A stretch of 64,000 nt of DNA. Source: Berberis thunbergii (lineage: Eukaryota > Streptophyta > Magnoliopsida > Ranunculales > Berberidaceae). The notes beneath the pieces are model-generated. The model saw nothing but the letters and a program-made list of their open reading frames with translations. It did not search any database and was not told the origin of the DNA. Position 1 is the stretch's first letter, and each line of letters opens with the position of its first letter. A program made the translations under genes and the position numbers. The stretch is from the NCBI GenBank assembly GCA_003290165.1, contig QNQO01001156.1, positions 1 to 64,000 on the forward strand, in the 5' to 3' direction. This document shows, piece after piece, positions 21,848-33,381 of the stretch.

Positions 21848-22928
21848 CTGGTCTATCACCAGAGCTGAAAGATCTTTCATGATTTGAGCAAGCTCATTCA
21901 CTGATTCCACAACCTACAAATAGATATCAGGCAGAATAATTGAGGACTTTTTATCTTTAATTCAAAAATGGAGTTGAAAGAAGAATCATTTAAGCTTGCT
22001 TGAGTTATTTATCTCTCCCTTTCTACTGTGAATGCCTCACTTTTCTTCAACCTTGACATTTGGTGCTCATTAAATCTCTAAACAGAAATATACACAAATC
22101 AAATAAGAATTTATCTATTTTATCTCAATGAATTATCTAAAAAATTTCACTTTCATTAGATTGAGAACGCATATTTGGATGCTGGAGATACCCAAACTAA
22201 GATGTTAAAAAGGGGGGGGGGTGGGGGTGGGAGCATACCATGTCACTGAAGTCATCCACTTCCATTCAAATTCATCTCGATGTCAACCCCATCTTGATCC
22301 TAAATCATAAATTTTCACCATTTCAGAAATATGTATTGCTCCAAGCACATGAACATGTTGAGTATTTGAAAGAGGCACCTAGATTGTAAATCAATTAATG
22401 TATTTATGAATAAAATAACCGCAGTCATATTCCAAAGAGCAAACCATACGTTTTCATTTTGAAAATGGCAAGGTAATCATATGCTATGTAGAAAACTTTC
22501 TAACCAGGTCATATCGAACTACTTATGCTACTAACGTTACAAACAATATTAAAAAAAAGTAATGTAGACCTCTTTTTGCTGCCGGAGGCTTCAAGTAAGT
22601 AGATTGTTTCTTTTGTAGCTCCACTGAAAGATTCTGAAGGCCAGTAGCAAGAGAACACTGCACAAGAAAAATGAAGATGCAATCAAAATCCACCACTGAA
22701 GGATGCAAGGAAAATGAGATCCAATCACTAGATATTCTAATTCTTAACTATCAAAATCATCAGTTTAAAATGAATGTGCAAGAGGCAATAAGTAATGATC
22801 ATCGTTATACCTGTACATTTTTCCTAACATTTGAATCCTCAGAAGGTCTGCTTGCAGAAAGTCTTTGTAATTCCTTCTCAGATCTTTTCAACAAATCCGT
22901 TATCTCTTGCGCAAGGGCCTCAATCAGG
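21848..22928 (-). pseudogene. Captured SYP4-type syntaxin exons
   Basis: In - strand order the pieces are 22928-22811 (IEALAQEITDLLKRSEKELQ, then RPSEDSNVRKNVQ), 22657-22570 (SLATGLQNLSVELQKKQSTY), about 22304-22237 (DGVDIEMNLNGS, then EVDDFSDM) and 21913-21848 (VVESVNELAQIMKDLSALVI). These match the N-terminal helices and start of the SNARE motif of trans-Golgi syntaxins SYP41/42/43. Exon borders are GT/AG. The third piece has a frame change and a stop (near 22260), so no intact SNARE could be made. The transmembrane anchor is missing. Confidence 0.9.
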
Positions 22929-23011
22929 TGTTGATCTTATCTGCCATCTGCAAAGTATGTAATCTTTTCAACATAACTGAGGGAAAAAATTTCATGGTTG
23001 TCATTACTTAC

Positions 23012-23151
23012 CTCTCCCAAGGCATCATCAATATTCATATCTTTCACAAACCCGCATGAAACAATGTCTGTTCCGAAATCAGGATCAATGATCTGGGACA
23101 AGGCTGCCAGTACATCTTTTTAAGCTGTGAGTGATGCTGTAGAAGTGTCGG
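23012..23151 (-). pseudogene. Captured HCF101 exon (MIP18/DUF59 domain)
   Basis: Between AG and GTAAGT, the - strand reads KDVLAALSQIIDPDFGTDIV and SCGFVKDMNIDDALGE. This is the N-terminal DUF59 domain of plastid HCF101, an Mrp/NBP35-type scaffold that hands [4Fe-4S] clusters to photosystem I. An in-frame TAA stands just before KDVL where the protein has Glu or similar. The P-loop ATPase part was not captured. Confidence 0.88.
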
Positions 23152-23654
23152 CTACAAGAAACAAAGTTGTGGTAGATTAGATAGTTAAATTATAACAAGA
23201 ATAAGATAAAACGAGAGTTTACCTAGTTGGCATCGGTGTTTATATATTAGTACCCGAACAAATAATGAGCATAACTCTCCTATTGTTCCAATGGAGAGAA
23301 AAACATACCATGTCATTACTCAAAGGTGGCCGGTATTGTCACTGATATAACACTCATGCTTTCGAGTCTGAGCGATAACATTGCATCACAAACTTTCATA
23401 CCAGAAAATCATTTAGCATAAAACATGCTTCCGTGCCTTTCAAAATCCTGTTAGGATCCCATTAGTGAGACCACCTACATCTGTTCTAGCTGACCCGAAT
23501 CACCTTCATGAAATATTCCTACTCTCCAGCTTTTCAACCCCAAGCTAATGGATCACATGCCATCCATCTGAATGAACACAAATGACAGTCAAAACAGAAT
23601 GTCCCAACAACGTCAAAGAGAAGTTGGCATAGAATGAACAAGTTACTATCTTAA

Positions 23655-23969
23655 ACTTCTCATGTTCAAGCTCTTTCTTCTTCTGAATCTCACTATTAAT
23701 TCGATTTGATTGAGCCTGAATAACAAACCGCACAGGTGGTAAGTTAAAATTGTAGTTATAATCATCCAACATAAAACAGTAAGACTTAGAAGAAGTTAAA
23801 CCTTCTTCTTTTGAATTTCCTCTTCTTTGGCATCTAAGAACTGCTGAGGGACACCACTAGCATTACTCTGAGCACTAAGGAGGAGACCCCAAAGCTCTTT
23901 CATGAACTTTCCAGTAATTTTCTCCATGAGTCCAGTACTCTGGATTTGAACTTGCTTCCCATTAGTCTC
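23655..23969 (-). pseudogene. Captured SRRM1-like PWI-domain splicing factor exons
   Basis: The main exon 23969-23802 (168 bp) encodes TNGKQVQIQSTGLMEKITGK, FMKELWGLLLSAQSNASGVP and QQFLDAKEEEIQKKK, the second half of the PWI nucleic-acid-binding domain of the SRm160/SRRM1 family. A second exon at about 23720-23655 continues AQSNRINSEIQKKKELEHEK, the charged coil after PWI. Both have GT/AG borders and are open. The first half of the PWI domain with the P-W-I motif was not seen upstream. Confidence 0.88.
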
Positions 23970-24760
23970 CTATATCATACAAAATAGTCAACAATCTGCC
24001 AAAAGAAGCCAGTAAGTAATCTTGGCTGAATGCTAAAAAATTTCATTAGAAAAATTTACGTTTTTTAATGGAAAGTCCTATAAACTATACAAATTCATGT
24101 TACACCTAATCAGTACCTAAGATAAGTGAATGTTTAGTCATGTCAAGAAGAAACCACAAAAAGCCTTTAAGTCGCAAGCTTATTACAGGATTGTGAAGGA
24201 GTTAGCAGGTAGTTTCACTAAAACATAATTACCAGTCGGACAATATGCAACATAATAAGATATAAGCAATCACAATCTTAATGTCCACATTAGCAAGATC
24301 TATGACTCAATAAAGACATTCCAAGCAAAAACTAGACGAAGATTTGAATGTTGCCCCAGCGGTCCTGAATAGATTATTTTTCCTCCTCTTTTCATCAAAA
24401 TCAACTGTAGAAATATCTCAGTTATAGAGAAGGATAGATTCAAAGAAAGAGTGTGATCCTCCATCAGAAATAGTTCTTACAGGACATGCAAATTCAAGTC
24501 GCTAAAATAAGCATTACAACACGTAAACTCTTGGTTGAAGCAAAAGTAGATATGAAGGCGATGAATACATTTTGAAAATTGGCAATTTTATTCAATGAAG
24601 TATGGTTTCAGATCCAAAACTTCAACTCTTCAATGCTCGTATCATGAAAAAAAATTAACTAATGAGCAACCGACAAGCACAACCAAATAAAGTATCTGAT
24701 AACCAGAAACACATGATTTTGAAATTTCAGAATCTCAACAAATGACACCAAAAAATTGAC

Positions 24761-25544
24761 CTGTTGAGCAAAGCTGGAAAGTAGCAAGGACATTTGAGAA
24801 AACTCTCTCCTCACCTTATCTGGATTAAAGAACTGGCCAACTGCCATCGCTATTGTAGATGGAGGCTTATTTAATCCATCCTGCAAAAGAAAAGGCAAGT
24901 ATATATCAGATTCAATACTCAAGTTAAATCTTTTCCATGGATGTATCCACTCAAAGAACAGGAAAAAAGAGGATCAACGATATGAAAGCAATTCACTGTA
25001 ATAAAATGCACTATTAACAAGCATGCAAAAGAATGCCACCATGACAAAATATCATCATATGGAGCTTAGTACCAGAGTTGTCGCAACTGAGATAGTCAGG
25101 AACTTGAAGCCATGGATGTCGTCAGGACCCAACCAAAGTACAGAGGATGGAGGTGCTTGTTGAGTCAGGCTACCTGGTTCAGTCTGGTAGATCAACATTT
25201 CATATCAACCAACTATAATAGTTTTTATACCAAACCCAGCAGACTACAATGAATCATCACTCAGTGTAAATTCAGAATTTGGCTACTCTACTTTTGGTGA
25301 GATGCAACAAATATGACTGAAGTATTTCACATACATCTTTATCAAGTAAACATAATACCTGCCTTGGTGCTGGAAGGCGTACCATCTTGGGTGTAACATC
25401 TAAAACTCTTTTATCTATAAGTACTTTTGATGTTATATTTCCTTTCTCGGGCCATAGATGAAGTCTAACTCCAGAACAAGGAGTCAAATTTGTAACAAAT
25501 AGGAAGTGGTTTCTTCCATCTGAACCCTTTCCATGGAAATCAAA
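24761..25544 (-). pseudogene. Captured PGAP1-like GPI inositol-deacylase exons
   Basis: Three exons in - strand order: 25544-25359 (186 bp; FVTNLTPCSGVRLHLWPEKG, RVLDVTPKMVRLPAP), 25183-25073 (PSSVLWLGPDDIHGFKFLTI) and 24880-24761 (MAVGQFFNPDKVRREFSQMS). They correspond to the middle of plant PGAP1-type hydrolases, after the lipase domain; the full protein removes acyl groups from GPI anchors in the ER. The exons are open with GT/AG borders. The identification rests on remembered similarity of the P-S-S-V-L-W-L-G-P and V-G-Q-F-F-N-P blocks. Confidence 0.75.
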
Positions 25545-25619
25545 CTGTAAGTACTTTCTATTAGTAGAAATGCAAAAAAATTTCATATCTTACACTATAT
25601 TAACGTTTTAAATATTAGC

Positions 25620-26633
25620 AATCAAAATAATGCACAATTTTACAAAATGATGAATCAGTTATGTAGGTATCAATGGCTTGAAGAGCGTGGGAGGCTTACG
25701 CCTCCAGGCAAGGATTACTTACAACACCCTAAAGGCTCACACCATGACTTATATACATCACAGATTTGCGCTTCTATGGTATATTTACACTTTAGGAACA
25801 AGGAGCACACCTTAGCTGAAACAGTCTCATTTTATCCAATCAAAAGGCTTATGAGATGTAGATTTGATATATTATGTTCATATGTTCTCTAACTTTACAT
25901 TAAAGGCTTACATCTCAAGGTATGGAGAGCTTAAATGCCTCACATCACGCCTTAACGTCTAAACAGTAGTCTGTCATTGGATTTGATTGAACCATCTTGT
26001 ACTAGTACAGAAGAAACACAAAATCAATGGAAAAAAAACCTGTTAAGGAATATGAAAACAAATCCTGATGGGGAAAACTAATCCATGAAGTAAAACTACT
26101 AGATCAAAGAGAATTGAACAAGAAAAAAGTATCACAGTGCATATTAATCATAAAGCATGCAAAAATATCACAGTGCCTATAAATTTCTATTAAAAAATTG
26201 CTACCAACCAAAATACGAGCTCTAGACCTACTTTGCATGTTCTTGATGGTCTCACCCCTTTACCAATAATAACGCCAACCTGTATGACATCATTCCAAAC
26301 CATGAGCAGAGAGAACCAAATGAATGCTAGGAATGAAAAAGGCAGGACACAGCTAAATAAATTGTTACCTTTCCATTTGGAATTGTTATCTGTTTGCTCG
26401 TGCTCTAACCATAAATTCCATACAATATTTACAAGATCATAAATTTACTACTAATTAAGATTACTAGCTTATCTCATTACAACAACTGCTTTCATATGGA
26501 ATGAATATGGGTAAACAGTTGGGATGAATGATCACTGAAACTCAAAATAGACTTCCATCTAAAACTTGAAAAACTTTGGGTACGCAGTACATTATACAAA
26601 ACTTAGCCAAAACAAACTAGACTAATCATTCAC
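25620..26633. other. CACTA-B spacer without recognised coding sequence
   Basis: AT-rich sequence between the PGAP1-like and DUF726-like fragments. A + strand open stretch at 25647-25892 resembles no known family and is probably chance. Confidence 0.5.
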
Positions 26634-27044
26634 CTCTAAACAATGCAGTGACAACAATAGAGCAAGCCACTGATTCTGCAGCACTTGCTGCAGCTGCAAA
26701 CCCAATTTCCCCAATCACGGGGATCAGAGTTCTTAATGTAGGTGCTAAAGCATTGAATCCTGCATCTATTGCCTGAGCAGCCAGACCTGTGAAAGAAAGA
26801 TGTACATAATGATAAAAACCACAGTACCATTAAAAATTTATTATCAAGTTGAAATTACCAATTTGCTAAATCCTAGAAACACTGTTAGATATGTCATACC
26901 GCCCCAGTTAATGCAACGTCCATGTTTCCAACTATCCCACCAGGTTTTCGAAGATTTGGGATCACCCTCTTTGTGTTCTTTATCTTGATCACATTTTTTT
27001 AACATTGCCATGGAAGCGCAAGCAACCATTACCTCCATAGCTTC
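26634..27044 (-). pseudogene. Captured DUF726 (TMCO4-like) exons
   Basis: Exon 27044-26900 encodes EAMEVMVACASMAMLKK, then a charged segment and WWDSWKHGR. Exon 26786-26634 continues GLAAQAIDAGFNALAPTLRT and IPVIGEIGFAAAASAAESVA. This Gly/Ala-rich membrane-like stretch is characteristic of DUF726 alpha/beta-hydrolase-like proteins (TMCO4 relatives). The codon split across the two exons (GGT) is in phase, although family members have an additional segment at this point. GT/AG borders are intact; the hydrolase domain is absent. Confidence 0.8.
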
Positions 27045-27439
27045 CTACAGAAACAAAAATTTTCTATTCAAAATTGAATGGTGAAGAAAAAAAAACTCAG
27101 AAGTGAAACAAAATGGAGTTCACTATGCCTACCATTCAGCTGTACCCCAAGTAAAAACAGGCTAATCATGATATTCTGACATAAACCATGCCCAATACCC
27201 GACTCCGAAGCTGCATTTATACTAAAATTGAAGCATACCTCAATACCTGCATCCGATCATTAGTTGATTTAGTCCCGAATTTCATACTCAAATTGAAGCT
27301 GAAGTAGAAAAGCTTCAACATATCCATGCAAGCATATTCAACTGCTACATACCCATGCAAGCATACCCAATTGTAAGTACTTGAACAGCAGGGACTAATC
27401 AGTGGCAAAATGACCAAATGCATTTAAAAGGTAAAAAAT

Positions 27440-28270
27440 CTCAATAGGAAAAGTGGACCTGTGATTCCAACTGCTGATTTTTTAGTCTCCAATCTTCAGA
27501 TGGTGTCCTGATTTCCTTTTGAAATTTATCTATCTCATCATCCTTTGAAGTTAAGCGCTTAATAAAACACTCTAAACATTTTGGAGAAATCTCCTCATAT
27601 TATTCCAACCAATCTCCTCATATCTATCTCTCAAAACTCCCTAAAAACCTATTTAGATGAATACAACTCCCTAAAATGCAAAATCAATTGACATCTGAAG
27701 AAGTGAAAAATCTTATTATGCAATACATAAACTAACATATAACAGTATTCTACAGCATTACAGCATTACGCAACAACAACATTACAACATTACGCAACAA
27801 CATTACAGCAGTAACAACAACATTACATGTGCAACATTAACAACAACGGTAACAACATTACACAGTAACATTACAACATTAACATTCCTATAACATACGT
27901 ACAGATGCATGAATACAATTGGATCTACAAAATTGGTAGTAGTTCAAGAATATATTCAGGAATTCAAGACAAAGAGAGATATTCATTCATGCATTCAAAT
28001 ATATATTACAAGTCTCGATCAATGCTTACCGAAGTTCTAAATCATAGCAACTTTGTCTGCTGGCCATGCTACTGTAGTACCAATGGCATCTTTAATAAAT
28101 TTCAGCTCAGATGTAGGCCTCCAAAGAGATGCAATAGGAACTTTTGGACTATCTACCCAAACTTTAATAACATTAGGACCCAAGGGAATGTGATGAACAA
28201 CCTGATTTGGATCACTTGAAAACCAACGTCCTTCAGCAACTACTTGTCCTGAACCACTGATATCCAACAA
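27440..28270 (-). pseudogene. Remnant of CACTA-associated transposon protein (DUF8039-like)
   Basis: The - strand of 28270-28046 reads GQVVAEGRWFSSDPNQVVHH, LGPNVIKVWVDSPKVP and SELKFIKDAIGTTVAWPADK. This is the small C-terminal domain (DUF8039-like) of a coiled-coil protein often encoded beside TNP2 transposase in plant CACTA elements. A predicted coil (about 27560-27470; DKFQKEIRTPSEDWRLKNQQ) lies downstream with the order disturbed. It is the only trace of the element's own protein. A simple ACAACATT-type repeat occupies 27750-27900 between the two parts. Confidence 0.7.
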
Positions 28271-31200
28271 CTTGCAGTATAGTATAATTGTTTGGAAAGT
28301 AGCTTAAGCCATTTAAGTGATAAACCATCCTCAAAACTGGCTCCAATGCTCTTGGGAATGAGTCTGAACATGGTAAAACTCAAACTCCATGTAATTTGTT
28401 AATCATACTATCTCTTTTTGTTTGGGAGTAATACATTCAAAGGGGGTAAGAGCCTATCTTTCTAATTTGCAAAAATCTATTGGTGGGAAAATAACGTAGA
28501 TCAAAGACACATTGTAAAATGAACAATTATTAGAGTGCCAACCCTTAATATGTCCTGGCTAGGATGTGTACTAAAACATCCAAGGCAAGGAATTACAGGC
28601 AGTTTTAGACTATTCAAAAGTTCCATATTGTTACTTGGAGAATTGTAAATTTTTTCTTGTTTAAGCGACTCAGTCTCTTGATCGGACATCAATATGTTAG
28701 TTCATATGTTTCAAATACCACCACACATGAGGATAAGACTATTACAATTGAAAATTTTAGGTCTTTTGCTAATCTATCATCAGACAAACTCCTTAGCAAG
28801 CACCCATTTGCTCAATATGAAAATGTAAGAAAACGTCTTTGTTTCTATATTTTACTTTTCATGAAAGAAGAACCATTCCTTCTTTATTTTCTAGTTATTA
28901 CTTATTTTTCTGTACAAATAATGTCAATAGTATATTCGTCTTTGACAACCCTAGCATAAGACAAACGAAACAATATAAAATTTCCAAATAACTTCATTTC
29001 ACACATGATGTGGGTTAAGCCAGAGAGTACATATGACATTTCTTACATGGACCACACTGAATGACTGCTTAAATCAGATGATATAGGAGTTCTTGCGAAC
29101 AACGAGAAGAAAACATAAAACAATATCAGAAGATTATCTCCACATTGAAATATAAAAATAAAGATATGAACAATGGAATTACCTTCCAATAAAGTTTAAG
29201 CATAAAGAGAAAAACATATTAGAGTGTTTCATTCATTCTTGGGTTGAATAAGAGCAATTCAAGATGAAAAGATAATTACTTATTAAATAACAATAGGTGA
29301 GTAACTAACATGACTAATTCAAGCAAGTTGCAACTGAAAACGTCTAAATGAGTGCATCGTACTCAAACATAAAAACTTGATTATGTCATCACGAAAACAT
29401 ATAATTGGGTCCCCCATGGGTTGTCTCACCCACCCATGTAAAGTCCACGTCCCGACTTGGCCTACCTATGTTCCAACAGTTGGTGGTCCAACCCAACGTA
29501 CCCAAAATAGGTATGATTGATGGTGTGTAACATTTAACCTTTTCTTAAGATTTTTAATCGGCGAGCTTAAGCAATTGTCGTGGTGATTCTATTGAATGGA
29601 TACAAAGCACAGATGAAATACCATACAGAGAATATGTCCAAGTCAGGATCAGGTTTTCCTGAAATTATTTTGGTGATGTTGCCTTCAAATAAAGGGGATG
29701 AAACATGTAGCACTCAAGAGTGAAAACTGGTACACTTTAGTGATTTAGCAAATTTTCAGGTCATGCACCATAAGTTCAAATTCAAAATTTTAGTTTCAAA
29801 CATTACATTCAGAAGGGAAATGAGGTTGAAGTTGATCCAAACCTTAAGAAGTGTTTGCAGAACTAACTTTCTTCCTCTCTATAGCAAAGCTAAGTCCAAA
29901 GCTTTATCCTTCAAAACCCACAGCTTTTGTATTTTCAATGACAATATGTTACAAAGACATACAAAGAAATTATCTCTTTAGAATTGCGCTAAAGGGAAAA
30001 TATGCAAAAGAGAATGAGAGCTTAAACAGGAGCAAAAACTCCAAAGGTTAATACTTTCTGAAACTTGTAAAAATGGAGTATTTCACACCAAACAAGGCTC
30101 TTCCTTTAACACCTGCAAAACAACAAGAACACCCAGAAATCAAAATGAGAAGGAAACATAGAACCCTAAGAAATTTCAAGAGAAATACAAGAATTTTACT
30201 CAAACAAACCCAAGGTAAAAAAATCAAAGGGTTTTCCCCAACTTTCACCAAAGCCTCTCTTCAAAGCGAAAATGAGAAGGAAAGACAAGATTTTTAAATA
30301 AGGCAAATGGTTTTAAAACCCTCAAAATTTCATCAAAATGTGCTCACAATGAACAAAAACTCCCAAAATTCAGTAAGATTGAGACAAATATTGTCTTTTT
30401 TTTTCTTCAAGATAAAGCATGCAAATCACCCCAAATTTCAAGAAAATCAAAGGGAATGTGGTCAAAACACAATAATATCTCTCAAAATCCAGTAATGATG
30501 AAAAAGGGAACAACTTTTTCAGAGAAATTACTGCATGTTTTTCTTTGTTATATATCTATTTGCTGCTCGTTTTTGGTTTTAGACTAAACCTCTTAAAAGG
30601 GGTTGCTGGTGCATACAAAATTTTGGACAATTTATGTCAAATGACACTTACAGTACCACTTCTTTTAATATACCGCAACATCATGGGGTCTGTCCAAAGA
30701 TATAAACAAATGTATAAGATGCTAACAACACTTTAAGTGTTGCCCAACACCTTTAATAGGCTTAAAAAATAATGTCTAGACGAATATAGGGATGCACAAG
30801 TTCAAAATTTTGGATGGATATTCTATCCAAAATGTATAAAAAACACCAACTGCGGTAGAGTGTGTTGGACTATGTTTTTCAAGATGTATAGTCCCAACTG
30901 TGGTAGAAAATTCTCCCAACTGATTATAAAATCAAAATAATGTTTTAAACCAAGTAGAACCTAGTATTGACAGAGTTAACAGCATGCCGAGAGTTTCAAA
31001 AAAGAAAATACATCTCTAAGGCAGGAAGGGTCACTCACACTTATCAAAAGCACTCTATCTGGTATACCAGTGTTTATGATGCCAACTTGCACCATGCCAT
31101 CTTCAGTAGTAGGAACAACATGATTTTAGGTCAATAAGGTCTGTAAAATTATGACCCAGTTAAAATTGAAGAACAAGGTTATGAATCTGATGAATACAAA

Positions 31201-31735
31201 AGTCCTAAATTGAAGAACAACACAACTCAAAATGAATAACAACCCAACTCAACCAAATTAATACTCTAATATGGAAATCAAAGAGGAAAAAGAAAAAATT
31301 ACAATTCCACAATTACCTATTTGAAAAATTGATCCTTCAAAGCCTTCAATCGACCAATCCATAACATCCATTACTTCAAAAACTGATACAAAATAAAAAT
31401 CGTTAGGGTTTGAGGTGAAAGCAAAGCAGGAGAGAATGAGTGTGTTGAGAATTAGAGACCGACCTGAAATGGAGAGCGAGAACATGTACGGCAAAAAGTA
31501 GAGCATGTTGGAGAGGGAGAGCATGGTGAAACAGGTAGTCGGAGAGGTGGTTGACAGCTACAGGGCGACCGATCGGAGAGGGATAGCAGAATGGAAAGAA
31601 AGAGGGAGATGAGAGTAGTCAGAGAGGGAGACAAAGAAGGAGAGGAACTTCCTGCTTCCTTCCTTCTTTGTTTTCCTTTTTTTTCGATTCGAGGTTGGCA
31701 CTTTGGCACCCTGCGAATTACAACTCCCGCCTACC
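28271..31735. other. CACTA-B 5' region, no recognised gene
   Basis: AT-rich DNA with only short open stretches on either strand. Near the element's 5' side a - strand stretch (31524-31258) contains EVMDVMDWSIEGFEGSIFQI with a GTAATT donor after it and could be a native first exon, but I know no match. Purine-rich sequence (GAGAGGGA variants) fills 31480-31650. Confidence 0.5.
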
Positions 31736-31900
31736 CTTTCATAGCATTTTACAAATGAACAAAGTTTGGCCTTTGATAGCATTTTACAAAGTTTGATAGC
31801 ATTTTACAAATATTTGAACAAATCAAGTTTTGCCTTTTCATAGCACTTTATGAAAAAATGCTATGATCATATGTTATCAATGACCATTTCTGTTGTAGTG
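31736..31900. repeat. CACTA-B right subterminal repeats and terminus
   Basis: Four or five copies of (A)TAGCATTTTACAAA and TCATAGCACTTTATGA-type units precede the terminal inverted repeat. They resemble the left-end AGCGTTT units with C-to-T decay, but are fewer and less palindromic, so the two ends are unequal. Confidence 0.78.
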
Positions 31901-32345
31901 TCTAGTCACTGCCCTCGACGCATGTTCAAGATGGCTTGATAGGGACAACCATGGTGGCCAAAACCTAACCCCAATTTAGTCAGTCATAATTGGCGATAAC
32001 AACCCCTGGTCTAATTAAGCCTATTCTACGAATAGCAAACAAAGACGAGCCAAAAGTGCAGTCAGAGCTCTGGTAGCTCGACTTGGACGACTCACCAGAA
32101 CTATTGTCCAATCATCTAAAATGGTGCATGTGTTGAGACCACAATCTGACTAATTTACTTACAACAACAACTACTGGTTCAACATACAGCCAAGCCGCCA
32201 GACAAAGGGTGTATTACACTCCATGATCCCCGAAAGGATTTTGACTAGAATTGCACTAACTATTGCGACAGAGGAAGTCAGAACTCTCACAAACATATCA
32301 ATAAAAAAAACTTTCTAGTCTCGGAGTCTCTGGTTTGACATTTAA
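31901..32345. repeat. Tat-1 tandem array, continuation
   Basis: After the TCT target duplication the array interrupted at 20602 resumes: TAGTCACTGCCCTCGACGC, GATGGCTTGATAGGGACAAC, and AATTTAGTCAGTCATAATTGG are recognisable unit parts. Similarity fades after about 32120. Confidence 0.65.
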
Positions 32346-32347
32346 TG

Positions 32348-33381
32348 TCAAAAGAAGACAAAACAAGTAAATGCTAGCAGTAAAGCAAAAGGAAAAACAA
32401 ACATGTGCGAAGTACTATTCATTTGCAAGCCAAAACATACAAGGTTTTTTTTTTGAAAGGCAAAAACAAAAAACATACAAGGTTCACCTCTCATCCGGGG
32501 AGATTCAAATACAACAGAACCAGGCTTAGCAGGGGAAAAAGCAGGAGACACATCTGTACGTGTTACCTTTCGATCCCCCTCATCAGAGTCGCCTTCTTTT
32601 TCAGACGAATCGAAGGCCAATCCGAACTCAATGTACGCAATCTTTGTATAATGGGAGAGATCCCAATTTGGATGCTCCTCCTTCATCAGATGCAACACCT
32701 CCAACCTTCCATGCATGACTCTGCTAATCTCAAACGTGCCTTGGGCCTTGAGAAGCTTCCCCTCGCGCACTCCTGACATGACAAGCTTTTGCTCCAGCTC
32801 ACCCGACAACATATCAGTTTTGGACTGCTCAACACCGAGCTTATCATTGACGACACTCAGCTCATTTTGTGCTATAAGAAAATACTATTCATCGATCCGC
32901 GCACTCTTGACGTTAAAATCAATGTTGGCCTCCCACTGCTGACATCGTGCAGTCCATTCAGACTCCTTCTTGATCCTCTTAGCGTGCAGAGCCTGTAGTT
33001 CAGCCTGCACTTTGGCCACAGTCTCACGGGCAAGCTGCAAGTCACAAAGGACAAGGTTCAATTCATTATTGAACCAATCCTTCATGGACACTGCCCTCGC
33101 CAAGTCGAATTCAAGCGCTTCCAAGCGAACCTTTTGAGCCTCCAACCTAATGTACCATGATTCCACTCCAATATCTGAGAAAGTTTGAAGTTGCTTCCTC
33201 AACGACTCAATCTCATAGAAGGAGTCAGAATATGACTTCTGCAAGTTTGCAAAGACCAACTCCATAGTATACACTCTCTCATGAGCGACCTCAACTTCAA
33301 TTCTAGCTATGACCACTTGATTCAGGTATGACATCCCCAGTACAAGATGTTTCTGCCCTTTATCCATACACTCTCCCAACA
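32348..33381 (-). pseudogene. Tat-1 antisense extra ORF, C-terminal part
   Basis: Frames on the - strand (33382-32885 and 32812-32348) encode a long coiled coil: MDKGQKHLVLGMSYLNQVVI, YTMELVFANLQKSYSDSFYE, then IESLRKQLQ and Glu/Leu-rich heptads. The same protein is encoded, also antisense, at 50532-51678 in Tat-2. Many Tat-lineage elements carry such an ORF opposite to gag-pol, next to the 3' LTR; its function is unknown. The frame is cut at 33381 by a solo LTR and continues at 36775. Confidence 0.8.

Larger units (their letters stand above)
20603..31900 (-). mobile_element. CACTA-B, 11.3-kb gene-capturing CACTA transposon
   Basis: The left end CACTACAAGAAAAATGCTCA and the inverse of the right end, CACTACAACAGAAATGGTCA, agree at all but 3 of these 20 positions. 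TCT flanks it on both sides (20600-20602, 31901-31903). Subterminal repeats of AGCGTTTC-GAAACGCT type fill the left end. All identified captured exons and a transposon-protein remnant lie on the - strand, so the element's own direction is -. No TNP2 transposase frame is present. It is inserted into the Tat-1 tandem array and carries fragments of at least five host genes. Confidence 0.92.

Noticed and set aside
22205..22229. G tract as a quadruplex regulatory element
   Set aside because: A single run of G with T interruptions inside a decayed intron; nothing ties it to a function.
27750..27900. ACAACATT-rich stretch as a functional repeat
   Set aside because: Low-complexity slippage pattern without conserved period.
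28657..28959. A 100-codon + strand protein in CACTA-B
   Set aside because: No family resemblance, no splice context matching its neighbours, and direction opposite to every identified exon in the element.
32405..32776. A 123-codon + strand protein at the Tat-1 ORF
   Set aside because: Shadow frame opposite the antisense coiled-coil ORF, which is supported by its homologue in Tat-2.
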